From positions 21,482,696-21,546,695 of the forward strand of contig OY744615.1 in the NCBI GenBank assembly GCA_963556255.1: a stretch of 64,000 nucleotides of DNA. Reading direction: 5' to 3'. Shown one piece after another: positions 12,501 to 23,313 of this stretch (position 1 is its first letter; the number at the start of each line of letters is the position of its first letter). The notes under the pieces are model-generated. The model made no database searches, was not told the DNA's origin, and saw only the letters and a program-made list of their open reading frames with translations. This DNA is from Allolobophora icterica. Its lineage: Eukaryota; Annelida; Clitellata; Crassiclitellata; Lumbricidae. The translations under genes and the position numbers were made by a program.

Positions 12501-15500
12501 CTTGATAATAAGTGCATGTATTGGTAAAAAGATGTTTAGAAAGTGTTTGTTAGAACCTTTCAGAACCACTGACTTTAAAAGTAAGGTATGACAAACTTTC
12601 TGGAGAACTATCCAGCAGAAAGTTACAGAAGTACAAGATTGTTACAAGATAATTATTACCCCCCGCCCTCCCCCCCTATGCACATGAAAGCAAGGTGTAG
12701 GTGATTCAACATCTGGTATCAAGGATCGATTGGAATGATTGTGGAGTCTGGATGTAAGAACGCGACTCTGTGATGTACAGTGGGTCAGTCCAGTATCTGT
12801 CATCTTAAGAGTATATTGTACATTAGTGGGAGACTTGCAAGGTTTTTAAAAAAGAACATGATAATTGATTAGTTTGATCTCAAATTAGACCAGGGGCGGA
12901 TCCAGGGGGGCCAATCCGGCCATGGCCCCCCATTTGGTATTGATACAGGGCGTGGCCCCCCCATCACCACGAAGTAGACGAGGAAAATGACGAAATAATG
13001 GCCCCACATTTGATTTTCACCACACAGGAGATGAGTAAAGAAAGTAGACAAGTAAAGAAAATTTTTCAGGAGATTAACCCCTTTAGCGTGGATCCCGAGT
13101 ATCCTCGGGCTGAGAAATCCGTTCCCATAGCGTGGATCCCCAGTTAACTCGGGCAAGGATAGAACTCACCACCTAGTAGGCGTGGAGCCCGTATAAACTC
13201 GGGATAACGTTAGAAGGTCATGTCTCTTGTGCAGAGGGTGTCTTAGTACATGCTGTAGCAGCCCTGGGGTCACCTTGGCCTAGTCACGTGGTCACTGGCG
13301 ACTACTAGCCGGCCGTCGTCATCGTCGTCGTGTCCGTATTTTAGGCCAAATCTTAGGTCGCAAACGTGATACAGTTGCAGAGAGTGTGGGGAAGTTGGAC
13401 TGTGACCTGCCCCATGCTTTGAATTGTATATCACACCAAATTCAAATACTGATCTACGTTGTAGCGGTCACTTTCACTATGATAACTCTTTGTTTTTGTG
13501 GTACTGACCACAAATTCTGACATGTTGCATGACCGGTGTTCTTCTGTTGTACTTCTGCCGAGAATGTGCAGAAAACTTATTTTCAAGTGAATAAAAAATT
13601 TGTTGGGTGACGGTATAATGCAAAATAACTTATAGGATTACTTCCAGAACAATCATAGCATCATTATAACACCAATATCTGAAAAAGAAATTTTGCAAAA
13701 AAATGCCCTCCTGGCCGAGAGTTAACAAAAATTTTATTCCACGCTAAAGGGGTTAATAGATTAATGACTAAAAAAAAGTCATCAATTTTTTTCGGAGATG
13801 AATTCCTAAAAATTTTTTGCCCCCTCATAAACCTTCTGGATCCGCCCCTGAATTAGACATGGTTTGATTCATCCTTGGGTTATTCTGTCGTATACGTTTT
13901 GCATATTTATTTGTTATGATTTGTTCCTTGCAGCTTTGGCCTGGTTCCAACCCAGCCATTGAATGTGACGGCACCACTGATGCCTAACCAGAGCATCAAC
14001 ATTTCCTTGCCTCTGACTGCAAACAGTGGTCCAGTCCAGCGTATGAATCCACTCACCAACCTACAGGTACTTGGTCTCATGCCACCTGCTCTGTAGCAGA
14101 TAGTAAATTGCTCTACAAAAATATATATGTGGGGCGTGGTGGCTCAGTGGTAAGTTCGGCGCCTTGTGACCTGAGGGTTGCAGGTTTAATCCCACTCTAG
14201 CCGCTGCGTACGGACCTTGGGCAAGTCCTTCACTCACAATTGCTCGTGGCGCTTCGGCGTGAAAACTCCGACACAGTATACCAATGCTGTAGTCGAGAGC
14301 GCCTCTGAGTAGTAGTAGACTTGAGGAGGCGCTATAGAAATATCTGAAATAAATAAATAAAAATAAATATTGTACGTTTGCTTTAGTTTACACTGCAAAA
14401 TTGACTGAGGAATCTAATGTGACCCGGCTTCTACATCAGACTTGATTTTTGACTAAGGGTTCCTTGAAGTGACCATCAGCTGGTGCTTTGATAAGATTAA
14501 AATGGATTATATACGGTCACCGTGTCTGGTTCTCTGCATGACATTGTTCCATGATGTTGCTAAGTTTTGAAAGGAATAGAATTACGTGTTATGTCTTGTT
14601 GTCACACAATGTATTCACTCATCTGTCATGTGAGTGTTTTAACGCAGTCTTCTGAGTTCATCATGGTGTGAGAAGCTGTGGAAGCCACTAGTATGTTTGC
14701 CTCTTTGTTGTGTGATCATACTTTGTCTCATCTTGTGGTCTTCTGTTGTGGCTGTCTGTCTCTTTGTATTTGTCTGGTTTTAAGTAATTGTTTTGTATTA
14801 CAAGAGATTCATCTGTTTGCTTTTTCACATTGGCATAGAATCTTTGAATCTCTGGTCTTTCTTTTCAGTTGCTTACCGTGTATATTTAATAATAATATTC
14901 GTGTTTATTCACAAGCTCACTGACAAACCGCAGTAAGTTACATTGAGACATGACGGTACAAGTATCAAGATCTGAATTAGCATACGTCTTGGCAGCCTGT
15001 TAGGCGCCCGCTTATAATTATCAAGATCTGAATTAGCATACGTCTTGGCAGCCTTTTAGGCACCCGCTTATTTTAGTGCTGCCCCTAGGGTGTGGAAGGC
15101 TGAGTCGCCTTAGAGGGAGCTTACGGGTGTTGAACCGTGACTGTTACCATTCATCTATCCCCTCCCTAGTGAATTTTGTGTTTCTGTCTTCATTTGCTCA
15201 CTTTGTATTATTTTCATTGGTGGAATTTTTTAAGGTTAAAACAGACTCAGATGTCTGCTTTATGAGTTTGTCTTTCACTGTCATCTGTGTCTCTGTTGGT
15301 CTCTTTCTGTCTGTCTGTCTGTCTGTCTGTCTGTGTGTTTGTCCATCTGTTGGCTTTGTTTCTTAGGTGGCAGTCAAGAACAACGTGGATGTCTTCTACT
15401 TCAGCTGCGTAGTTCCTATGCATGTTCTGTTTGCTGAGGACGGAGAGATGGAGAAGCGAACATTCCTTGCCACTTGGAAGGATATTCCAGTTCAGAATGA

Positions 15501-16618
15501 AGTCCAGTACGAGATCAATGATGTTCAGCACAATGCCGGTTAGTCACTGTTTTACAGGTATTTTCATTTACATCTCAGTGTCGTCCAGAATACACTGGAA
15601 AGGTGCCATCTCTTTGTCTTGAGGGTTTCAGGGTAGTTTTTCAGTATGTCAATCTTTCAAATTTATATGTTTGGTTCAAATCCTGGTCTGTTTTGTATAT
15701 TTGACAATATCTGTGTTTAGTTGAAGTGAACAGTAAAGTAGTTCGTAGCAAAGTAGTTAATAATCGAGGTTTCGTCTGTTGTCAGTTGGTACTCATTGCT
15801 TGTGCGTTGTGATATATGATTCTGTGTTTTAATGCTTTGTGAATGGTAGACACAGTATCGCAGAAGCTCCGCAACAACAACATCTTCACAGTTGCCAAGC
15901 GGAACGTCGAGGGCCAGGACATGCTCTACCAGTCTCTGAAACTGACCAATGGTATCTGGGTTCTGGCTGAACTCAAGATTCAGCCGGGCAACCCCAACTT
16001 TACGGTAAGCAACCTGACAGGAGTCCAGCATGTTACTTCTTTCCTGTTGTAATCCTAATCCTCTGCCTTCCTCTGTCTGCCTTGTTTCTTCAATTTGCAA
16101 TCTCCTCTATTAGGTTTTCTTTCCATACACTTCAACAGTTTCTTTGTTGATCTGTCTTTTGTGTGTACATGACTTGGACTTCTTCCCTCTTATCTTCTTT
16201 GCTCACTTTTCTCAATTTTATTTTGCTTTTCTTAGCATTTCTGTCTTGTTCTAAGACTTTTAATCATTTTTGCATTGCCTTCCTTAGGGCCTTCATTGTC
16301 CTCCCTGTGACAAACATTTATCTACTTTCTTTTCTTGTATCTCTCTCTCTCTTTTCCAAAGAATATTTCACCACCTATGAGAATTAAAATCCGCAATTTG
16401 TGTGGCTTTTCCTCCACTTCTGTTTTGCTTCTCTTCATCAGCTCTTCTTATTTTCCAGAGTCCACTGTCTTCCCTATCTATGTCATTTCGTCTTCAGCCT
16501 TTTTCCTTATTTATTCCCTACTGTTGTTTTCTTTCTGTTACAGCTGTCTCTGAAGTCGCGTGCCAACGACGTCTACCCTAGCGTCTTCAGTGTTTATGAA
16601 ACCATCCTCCATCTGTAA
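251..16618 (+). CDS. AP1B1: AP-1/AP-2 clathrin adaptor complex subunit beta, 5'-partial, 17 exons
   Basis: This is the large beta chain of the heterotetrameric clathrin adaptors, which bind cargo and clathrin on Golgi, endosome and plasma membranes. Exons: 251-496, 889-1013, 1547-1682, 2184-2338, 2521-2661, 3313-3478, 3935-4023, 4596-4698, 5440-5538, 9263-9516, 9923-10127, 11026-11136, 12200-12345, 13934-14066, 15367-15538, 15850-16004, 16544-16618 (TAA). All junctions are GT-AG and keep one frame through 2,511 nt (836 residues plus stop). Vertebrate beta1/beta2 chains are about 940 residues, so roughly 93 N-terminal residues lie upstream of the window. The trunk is nearly identical to vertebrate AP1B1/AP2B1. 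Invertebrates usually have one beta gene serving both complexes, so this is probably the co-orthologue of both; that last point is inference. Confidence 0.97.
497..5439 (+). other. introns 1-8 of the AP beta gene, no other feature seen
   Basis: The introns between the first nine exons are AT-rich and hold no recognised gene or delimited mobile element. Bases about 1347-1392 contain a short tandem duplication around AGTATTGTAAGCAGTACA. Confidence 0.6.
7460..7990 (+). pseudogene. decayed transposon open frame inside the foldback element
   Basis: An open frame at 7460-7732 reads [13 protein letters not shown] and later CISCRKKWF; Cys/His-containing stretches of this kind occur at the N-termini of transposon-encoded proteins common in invertebrate genomes. 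Further traces such as [16 protein letters not shown] (about 7766-7813) and [13 protein letters not shown] lie downstream in shifted frames with stops between them. It is read as a dead ORF of the surrounding element. The family match is from memory and should be treated as tentative. Confidence 0.4.
8133..8193. repeat. perfect 28-bp inverted repeat with 5-nt loop
   Basis: Bases 8133-8160 are the exact reverse complement of 8166-8193 with loop TTTGT (8161-8165). It lies in the centre of the foldback element, outside its long arms. No mismatches were seen, which suggests recent origin. Confidence 0.9.
9923..11136 (+). CDS. AP1B1: AP beta hinge with clathrin box (exons 11-12)
   Basis: Two exons, 9923-10127 and 11026-11136, encode the flexible hinge, rich in Pro, Gly, Gln, Ser and Met. 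The segment [15 protein letters not shown] contains LLDMD, which fits the clathrin-box consensus (L, hydrophobic, any, hydrophobic, acidic). The following [10 protein letters not shown] and LSDIFGF match the DLLGGGLDSL and LNDLFEL blocks of vertebrate beta chains. This part diverges most from vertebrates, as expected for the family. The call rests on exact phase agreement with the flanking trunk and ear exons and on these blocks. Confidence 0.9.
11604..12141. mobile_element. non-autonomous hAT element (538 bp) in AP beta intron 12
   Basis: Ends are CAGCGGTGCGCAACCT and its near-perfect inverse AGGTTGCGCACCCCTG. An exact 8-bp duplication TCATAGAT flanks it (11596-11603 and 12142-12149), the hAT hallmark. 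Subterminal GCGGCCGT motifs repeat near both ends. The centre (about 11860-12079) resembles the G-rich element at 23994-24845, so a second element seems nested inside. Confidence 0.93.
12200..16618 (+). CDS. AP1B1: AP beta appendage (ear) domain (exons 13-17)
   Basis: Five exons (12200-12345, 13934-14066, 15367-15538, 15850-16004, 16544-16618) encode the C-terminal ear, a beta-sandwich followed by a platform that recruits endocytic accessory proteins. Recognisable blocks are [81 protein letters not shown] and the final [12 protein letters not shown] before TAA at 16616-16618. The tail matches the family, where vertebrate proteins end in YETILKN or YDSILKN. The introns on either side carry recent mobile elements (hAT, piggyBac-type, SINE), but none touches coding sequence. 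Confidence 0.95.
12355..12460. repeat. imperfect ATGT/GTAT microsatellite
   Basis: Runs of TATG and AT repeats start just after the exon 13 donor. Confidence 0.85.
12891..13850. mobile_element. non-autonomous hAT element hosting a nested piggyBac-type element
   Basis: Ends CAGGGGCGGATCCAGG and CTGGATCCGCCCCTG are inverted and flanked by exact 8-bp duplications AATTAGAC (12883-12890 and 13851-13858). Removing the nested insert at 13078-13752 leaves an element of about 280 bp. It lies in AP beta intron 13. Confidence 0.93.
13078..13752. mobile_element. piggyBac-like MITE (675 bp) nested in the hAT element
   Basis: Flanked by TTAA on both sides (13074-13077 and 13753-13756), with inverted ends CCCCTTTAGCGTGGA and TCCACGCTAAAGGGG. 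TTAA targets with CCC/GGG ends are typical of piggyBac. The left end carries three spaced repeats of the type GCGTGGATCCC...CTCGGG (about 13085-13111, 13130-13155, 13180-13202). No transposase frame is present. Confidence 0.88.
14131..14369 (+). mobile_element. tRNA-derived SINE, family A, copy 1
   Basis: The head TGGCTCAGTGGTAAGTTCGG resembles a pol III A box and GGTTGCAGGTTTAATCCC a B box. A conserved body follows and the end is GGCGCTATAGAAATATCTG plus AAATA repeats. It lies in AP beta intron 14 and is near-identical to 19125-19374. Confidence 0.88.
14963..15072. repeat. two-copy tandem repeat, period 56 bp, in AP beta intron 14
   Basis: The block beginning ATCAAGATCTGAATTAGCAT is repeated once with few differences. 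Confidence 0.85.
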
Positions 16619-17345
16619 ACTCAATGATCTGTAACCAATGTGTAATCTTTGACCTCTGAGCTATTGCAATGATATGAAATCTTTCACTCCTGTTTGACCT
16701 GATTATGGCTTGGTTTGATGTGCAGTCGGTTGATGCCTTGTGCATTAGACACCAGTGTGGTAGAAGTTACTAATTACAATTACACTCATAAAATACTAAT
16801 GTCAAAAGACTCGTTAACCTCAGAGTATTACATTAGAAGCGGATGTCACATTTGTCGGCTGACAGGGCAGAACAATTTTATTTTGTGACATTCTTATTTT
16901 GTGTTTTCTTGTGGAAAATTTTTAACTGTTGTTTCTAAAATGAAACACTATATCTACAGGTATTTGAAAAGAAGAATATTTAGTTGTTATGTTATTGGCT
17001 GAGGTTAGGTGAGTGATTGAAGCTAATGCTGGTATCAGTGGCTTCTTTGTTGTGTTTGGACCTATAGGATTACATGTGCATCCTCTCCTAGGCACTTACG
17101 GTGTGATCATAGCTGTTCTTTTGCAGATTAAATCCTTGATCGCCATAATTCTTGGCCTTTGTTACATGACTATGTGTTATGAATGATAACTGAAATGAAT
17201 ATTTAGTTGATTGTAATGAACTTGTAATCTTTGCCTGTCTCTGCATCTTTTCCAGAAGCGCTTGAAAACTCTTACTGTTCGATCGTATTTTCATGTCATT
17301 ATTTTACATTGAAGTTCTACTACTGTACTGCTTCTAAGAAATAAA
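16619..17345 (+). other. probable 3' untranslated region of the AP beta gene
   Basis: AT-rich sequence after the TAA with no reading frame of note. A canonical AATAAA lies at 17340-17345 and another at 17864-17869; which one is used cannot be told. Bases 16728-16785 recur in part at 30255-30335 (shared text GTTGATGCCTTGTGCATTAG, then AGAAGTTACTAATTAC), so part of this UTR is repeat-derived. Confidence 0.5.
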
Positions 17346-17442
17346 ATTAAGATTATTTTGTTGAGCTATTCATGGAGCTCTGCAGACCAGTACTGCTGTG
17401 GACCACTTGTTAACCATTTGAAAGTGTGCGCATTCATATTGT

Positions 17443-17620
17443 CAGGGCTGCATTAAGGCTAGTGCAGGCTCTGGTGCTGCGATTACCTGTAATTAGCCAT
17501 CAGTGCGGGCCCAATTACAAGTACAATAAAATTTCTTAATGTACTTCCGAAAATGCGGGCTCCTCAAAACTGCGGGCCAGGGTGCTGCAGCACCCTTAGT
17601 ACCCCCTTAATGTGGGCCTG
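17443..17620. mobile_element. 178-bp hAT MITE
   Basis: Ends CAGGGCTGCATTAAGG and TTAATGTGGGCCTG; exact 8-bp duplication CATATTGT at 17435-17442 and 17621-17628. An inverted relative lies at 51265-51442. Confidence 0.9.
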
Positions 17621-18099
17621 CATATTGTCTGCTGTTGATAAACAGTATATACCTTGTGGTACTTGTTGGATAGTGGCTGTCCACAGCAACATGCATGCAA
17701 TTATTCAAGTTTCATTTTAGCTGAATCACCTGTGACACGCATCATAGTAAAAGTTAACTATCAAATGAACACTGATTAAGGAACTATCCTAAAATGGTTG
17801 AATTTGATTAGCTGTCGAGTGATTGTTCTGACATTAAGCTGAGGCGCTGTAGAAGCTGTAGTGAATAAACATGTTAGATGTTACACGTAGCATTGGATTT
17901 GTGTTGTTCTGCAACTGTGTCTGTTTGATATTCTGCAGTTGCTGTTGTTTGCGATTGTTGTTAGAACCAACAGATCAACCCTAGAAGTTAGAATCTGGTT
18001 TATGTCTCCCGTTTCATATGTATGTATATGTTTAGTTCATCATGAATTTATATAGGTTATCTGCTTTCTCGTGAGTGTATTTCTATACTTTATACTGTA

Positions 18100-18495
18100 C
18101 AGTGTTTAATCTAGTCCCCCTCTTCTGGGAGGGGAAACAAGGTTTCTGGGGGGACCAACGAATTTACACAAGATTTTTTTCTGTAATTTCATCCATCTTG
18201 AAAAAGTTTCAGACTTCCTAATTTCATCTTCAAAAAAGTTGATGACTTTTTTTAGTCCTTCGTCCAATTTTTTAACTTTTTCTACAGCAATTACTCAATT
18301 ACTCTCTCAAAAAAGGTTGATGACCTTTTTTAGGAATTCATCTCTCTCGGGGGTGGGGGGAAACAGGTATCCACATGTATCCTGGGGGGGGATTTTTCTC
18401 CCCGAAAGTCTCTACATTGTAATATTGCTGGCCTCTGGGGGGAAACATAAATCCTGGGGGGACATTCTCCCCAAAGACGTTTAGATTAAACACTG
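18100..18495. mobile_element. 396-bp hAT MITE, G/C-run rich
   Basis: Inverted ends CAGTGTTTAATCT and AGATTAAACACTG; the direct repeat TATACTGTA flanks both sides (18091-18099, 18496-18504). Confidence 0.9.
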
Positions 18496-18818
18496 TATAC
18501 TGTACATGGTAACTTTTACTCTTTAACCCACGGTGAAGATGATCCCTCCAGAAACGAACATTTTATTAGAATGTGCAGAATGTCACTAGTAAATATCAGG
18601 CTGACCATTTTTGAAAGCCAAACAAACGGGATTTGGCATGTGGCATTGCTCACAGATGGAAAGAAGATCTTCAAAGGCAATATGGCCATCATTGTAAATA
18701 TGAGTGTCACATTTAATTCAGTTGAACTTGGCTAGTCGGCTGTAGGCAAGCATAGTTGGCAGACGTGTGGCGTGCTGCCTGCTATGCTGCAGTGCCTGCT
18801 GAAGCTCTTGTGGACACG

Positions 18819-18962
18819 GTAGCCAATTGGTTAGAGCACTCGCCTTGTTATGGTAAGAGTTATGGGTTCAAGCCTCCGCTGATACAGTTACTGTGTAGGA
18901 ACCTTGAGCAAGTCCTTCACTCACAATTGCTTAGCGCCATTGGTAGATGCTTACATTACATA
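18819..18962 (+). mobile_element. tRNA-derived SINE, family B, copy 1
   Basis: Contains GTAGCCAATTGGTTAGAGC (A-box region) and GGGTTCAAGCC (B box), then the shared body AAGTCCTTCACTCACAATTG. Its 3' part is interrupted by the MITE at 18963-19109. A minus-strand relative lies near 60895-61084. Confidence 0.8.
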
Positions 18963-19109
18963 CAGTGGTTAAAGTGGTTTGGGTGAGCAGTGGGAACGCC
19001 AAAGAAGAGTTTCATTGGAACGCATGCGTGAGCAGTGGGAACGCAAGCAAAGAATTTCGAGAGCAGCGGGAACGCCGTTCCCACCGTTCCCACTCCACTT
19101 TAACCCCTG
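18963..19109. mobile_element. 147-bp hAT MITE inserted in a SINE
   Basis: Ends CAGTGGTTAAAGTGG and CCACTTTAACCCCTG; exact 8-bp duplication ATTACATA (18955-18962, 19110-19117). Three internal GAGCAG(T/C)GGGAACGC repeats. Confidence 0.9.
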
Positions 19110-19124
19110 ATTACATATGAAAAT

Positions 19125-19374
19125 GGGGCGTGGTGGCTCAGTGGTAAGTTCGGCGCCTTGTGACCGGAGGGTTGCAGGTTCGAATCCCACTCTAGCCGCT
19201 GCGTACGGACCTTGGGCAAGTCCTTCACTCGCAATTGCTCGTGGCGCTTCGGCATGAAAATTCCGGCACAGTATCAATGCTGTAGTCGGGAGCGCCTCTG
19301 AGTAGTAGTTGACTTCGAGAGGCGCTATAGAAATATCCGGAATAAATAAATAAATAAAAATAAATAAATAAATA
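19125..19374 (+). mobile_element. tRNA-derived SINE, family A, copy 2
   Basis: Same head, body and GGCGCTATAGAAATATCC tail as 14131-14369, with an intact B box GGTTCGAATCCC and an AAATA-type tail. Confidence 0.9.
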
Positions 19375-19747
19375 GTGGTGCCTAATAAGTGCATAATATA
19401 AAAAATAATAGTAATAAGCTCTAAAAGTCCTGGCGATGTATTTGTTAGTAGGCCTATTTCCAAGGAATTAAATTTCCTTTATCAGGACACTTTCTGTCAG
19501 CCATCAAAAGAACTGGATTCCTGGGTGCATGGAATGTCTGCAGCCATGTGATGTCATTATTTTGTGAGACGATGTCAGTTGAATGCCTGAGAACATGTTG
19601 ACCGGTTAAGTGCTCTTCAACCGAACGCTGATGATGCACTCCAGACAGAAATCTAAGCAAAGACAGGCCTTAACTAATTACTACTTATCGAATTATTAAC
19701 CATTAACTAATTACGGATCGCGGTTCGCTTACCGAAGGTGGCTTCTT

Positions 19748-19929
19748 TCGGAGATTTAAATCTCTGGCTAGCACGGTCCGTAGGGGGCCTACACGGGAAT
19801 CTTAAATGGCGTTGCGCCTATTCAAACGGGCAGCGGTGGTGAAGGATCTCTCCCGATCAGTTCTTTGAAACATGAGCCGGGTCGAGGCCATATAGGTCGC
19901 TATAGAAAATCGCGTACATTTATATTTAC
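19748..19929 (+). repeat. dispersed repeat family C, copy 1
   Basis: Shares blocks with 27820-27982 and 51072-51227: GTGGTGAAGGATCTC, then GGTCGCTATAGAAAA and GCGTACAT at the end. A SINE-like unit of about 160-180 bp; class not settled. Confidence 0.65.
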
Positions 19930-20198
19930 ACTTACAGAGAACGTGGTAAGTTTATGGGCTCCACACTCGCCAGGTATAGCCACTGCAGCAGTAATAATGG
20001 AATGCTTTGTGCAGACAAGTGGTAAAGTGTACCAAGATCATAGGTCGAACACATGGAATCGCATTATACATCTTAAGGGACTTAATGGACCTTGTGATCT
20101 CCCCTCGAAGCGACGAAAATGGATTGAAACCTTGTGTTTTGTATACTAGCGGGAGACTAGATTAGATTAACTCGAGCTTGCGGACGAGTAGGCCTATG

Positions 20199-20627
20199 CA
20201 GGCCCGCCGAGAGAGGGGGAGGGGGCAAATGCCCAGGGGCCCGGCAAGTTTTTAGGGGCCCGTGCCGGGCCGCAATCAACTTATGAAAAATATTATTTTC
20301 AGTTATAATACAAAGTTTATGATTTATGCCTTTTCAAATATATTATCTGACGCTTAATCAGTTTAAACTTCAAGCATCTGAATAAAATCATAGTTGTATA
20401 TAATAGTCTATATATAAATATACTATTGTACGGTCGTTCACGCACTTTTATTATTTCAATTTGTGTTTTTTTATTTTTCGTACGACGGTACGATATTAAA
20501 TTTATATAAAACTTAAAGATAGCTTAGAGGCTCATAACTGCTCTTTTGCCTAGGGGTCCGTGACTGTTCTGCCTAGGGGTCCGCGACTGCTCTGCCTAGG
20601 GGCCCGGAATTTCTGTCGACGGCCCTG
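20199..20627. mobile_element. 429-bp hAT MITE
   Basis: Ends CAGGCCCGCCGAGAGAG and CTGTCGACGGCCCTG; exact 8-bp duplication GGCCTATG (20191-20198, 20628-20635). Three GCCTAGGGG(T/C)CC repeats near the right end. Confidence 0.88.
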
Positions 20628-20699
20628 GGCCTATGCCAATCTCAGTCTTGTTGTCCTCGAGACCAAGGTCTTGGTCTCGAGTGCACTCGAGTTCGTTTT

Positions 20700-20825
20700 T
20701 AAAAGTCTTGGTCTTGGTCTTGAGACCAAAGGTCTTGGTCTTGGTCTTGAGGTTCAAGGTCTTGGTCTTGGTCTTGGTCTTGAGGTTCAAAGTCTTGGTC
20801 TTGGTTTTGCAAGACCAAGACCAAG
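20700..20825. repeat. subterminal GGTCTTG minisatellite, left end of the hAT element
   Basis: Repeated GGTCTTGGTCTTGAGGTTCA units, ending in an inverted AAGACCAAGACCAAGAC. Confidence 0.9.
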
Positions 20826-20914
20826 ACTTTTGTCAATATGAACAGTCATTAATTTTAACAAAAGGCAAGAATTTTAAAAGTTTATCCAATAATTACTCAT
20901 AGGTGCATTCCACC

Positions 20915-22662
20915 GTCACTGACGTAACATTCATATAGAAATGTGGCAACGGTTTAAATTCCAGCACACTATAATATTCCTGTTTAGCCAAGAATTGTAA
21001 TGCAAAATAATGTAACTATATTGTCCTTCTTAAAGGCCAGCAAAGACTTGGCAGAAAATGAACTTAGGTAGTTTAAAAAGCAATCTTTGTGTATCGTCAC
21101 TGACGTAACGCATTTTGACGTCCTAATTTTTGTACTTTATGTATACATCATATTTTTCTGAAACATCACTGCAACAATTATATTAATGTCCTTAAAATTA
21201 CTGGTAGAGATTGTGGAATACATAGAAAGTTAAAAGTCTCATTTAATAGTCATAGATGTCATAATTTTAATGGTGCCTAAATGTCACTGACGTAACATTT
21301 AGATGTCACTGACGTAACGCTTCTGAAAAATGAAAAACTAAATCTAGCATTGTTCTCAAGTATGCAAGAATGCTTTAATTATTATCCAGTGGTGTTGGAT
21401 GCTGTAATGTCCTCATTGAAAGTGAACAGGCCCCTCTGTTGACCGCTATTGGTGCTACAGCTAGTTGTCTTCTCCAGAGATGGCATATTGTACCAGATCA
21501 TGTCCCCTTGTTGATACTGCCAATTTGCATTGTGGTTGGTGATTCAATGCTTTTATATGTGCTTTTACTAGTGGCTGACTCAATCACATGTCACTGCTCA
21601 TCTGCAGGCAGCTCTAGCATAGTCTCAGATTCTTGTGTGTCTACCAGATCATTAAGTCATTCATCAAACATATTCACAACAAAGAAGTATGGCTTTAAGG
21701 TGTCAAGAAAGGGACTGCTATTGCTGACCTTCAACTGTTGAATGAGCACAAGCAATGTGTAAGCCATGTGTATCAGGAATAGCTTTTGATATGGTAAACT
21801 TCCGTTTCTCTCACTTCAGTGGCACGCTTTGGAGCAAAAACAAATGTATATTCGGACATGCTGCCTTTGCCACTGATGCAAATTCTTCAGCAGTGTTGAC
21901 AATAGCACACTTCTCAAGCACACGGATTTCACGAGGGCAACTTTCTTCCGCAGACTTTTAAGAAGAGATTTCTTGAGTTGACTAGCTGCTTTTCCATATG
22001 CCTGAGAGGATGAGAAAATCTTTGATGGAGTTGCAGCGTGGTCTCATTCAGTCGGTGTGGCGACATTTTTCAGCTTTTGATGAAGTTTGCGCATTATATA
22101 TTTTGCATTCTCGGAAACAAATTTCTTTCTGTTTTTGTCCCATGGACTTCAGTCATAATTTCTTTTGCTGCTCAGCATTCCTCTTTCTGATAGCCAGCCT
22201 CTCCTGTAGGGACTTCTTCATGTGGTACATTTATGTTCGCTTCTTTCCAGTTTTCGTGCCATATCTCACCGTGTGCGCAAAAATCAAATGACTAATAAGG
22301 CTTACTATGATGATGAAAAATTGATGATGATGATGATGACTACTACGTTGGCTCACTTTAAATTGAAGCAAATATGTCAGCTACTGATTTTAGAAGTACA
22401 TATTTACAAGTACATGTATATACCAACTTTAAACAAGTTTCTTACTGTCACTGACGTAACCATCATAGTTGTTACGTCAGTGACAATTTGAAGTTACGTC
22501 AGTGACACAATATTTATACATTTACTTATATTATAACATTTCCTCCTGTATATAGTTGTATTCTTAATATATTGTCTCAGAAGTTTACAAAGTTTCAGAA
22601 TTTTGGCTTTATTACTTTTGGTTGGATTCTAAAAAGTCTTAATATTTTGTCACTGACGTAAC
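20915..22662. repeat. eight dispersed copies of the 14-mer GTCACTGACGTAAC
   Basis: Forward copies at 20915, 21096, 21283, 21305, 22447 and 22649; reverse copies at 22471 and 22493, all exact. The core TGACGTAA resembles a CRE/ATF site. The copies cluster toward the two ends of the segment. Confidence 0.95.
21960..22290 (-). pseudogene. decayed basic transposon ORF fragment
   Basis: On the minus strand, from about 22260, the frame reads MARKTGKKRT, stop, MYHMKKSLQERLAIRKRNAE and later KQKEICFRECK, with stops between blocks. The basic, Lys/Arg/Gln-rich composition resembles N-terminal parts of invertebrate transposon proteins. No catalytic motif is visible. It lies in the segment bracketed by the 14-mers. 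Confidence 0.3.
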
Positions 22663-23171
22663 ATTGAAAAGTACCCCCCAATTTCTGCTGCCACAGAAAT
22701 GAACTGTAATCAAGTGTTCAAAGTTTAACTTGAAAATGCTTACCAAGTGGAACCTCTATCCAAATGATGTAACTTCTTTATTAATATCAACCAATGGTTG
22801 CAGTTATTTACAAAATAAAACTTTTAATATTTTTGTTAAAGAATCACGCAAAACATGTCAACATCAAATGTAAGATGGGCGCCGGTCAAGTGACCAAAAA
22901 TAATCAATTATTTTATAATTTTAAACACTATGGTCTCTTAGCATTTAAATGAGACCTTTACTGTAGAAAAATTGCAAGAAAAAAAATTTGGGTTTTATGT
23001 CTCATTTCCTGTGGAATTAACCCATACAGTTATTGCTTTAGTATTTACACGGTGTGAATCAGGCTTCACTGTTGTTTTGGACAATTATTTTGACTTCCGG
23101 TTATTTAACATGGAATGATTTCAAAACAGACTCATGATTAATTTGTACATTTACATCCGGTTCTTGAAAGG

Positions 23172-23313
23172 CTGCTCTGTGTGCCAGTGAATTCAGCACT
23201 GTAGAACGTATTTTTCACATGGCACAATTTTTATGAAGCCCCACAGGTCACGTCTTGGCCAGAAAATTCTGAGCAAATTGGTTTTTATAAAATTCAACAG
23301 GCATTTGGAATAA
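23172..23313 (+). pseudogene. hAT transposase C-terminal dimerisation domain, frameshifted
   Basis: One frame reads LCASEFSTVERIF; a shift continues it as FSHGTIFMKPHRSRLGQ and KLVFIKFNRHLE before TAA at 23311-23313. This matches the hAT C-terminal pattern of ASE-RxFS, then M(K/R)PHR-RL and a (V/I)F(L/I)K block. The shift and the absence of the rest show it is dead. It lies on the + strand near the right end of the hAT element, as expected. Confidence 0.75.

Noticed and set aside
14131..14210. A and B box matches that might be a tRNA gene
   Set aside because: No complete cloverleaf, and the match continues into a conserved SINE body and A-rich tail. The same holds for 18819, 19125, 60400 and 61084.
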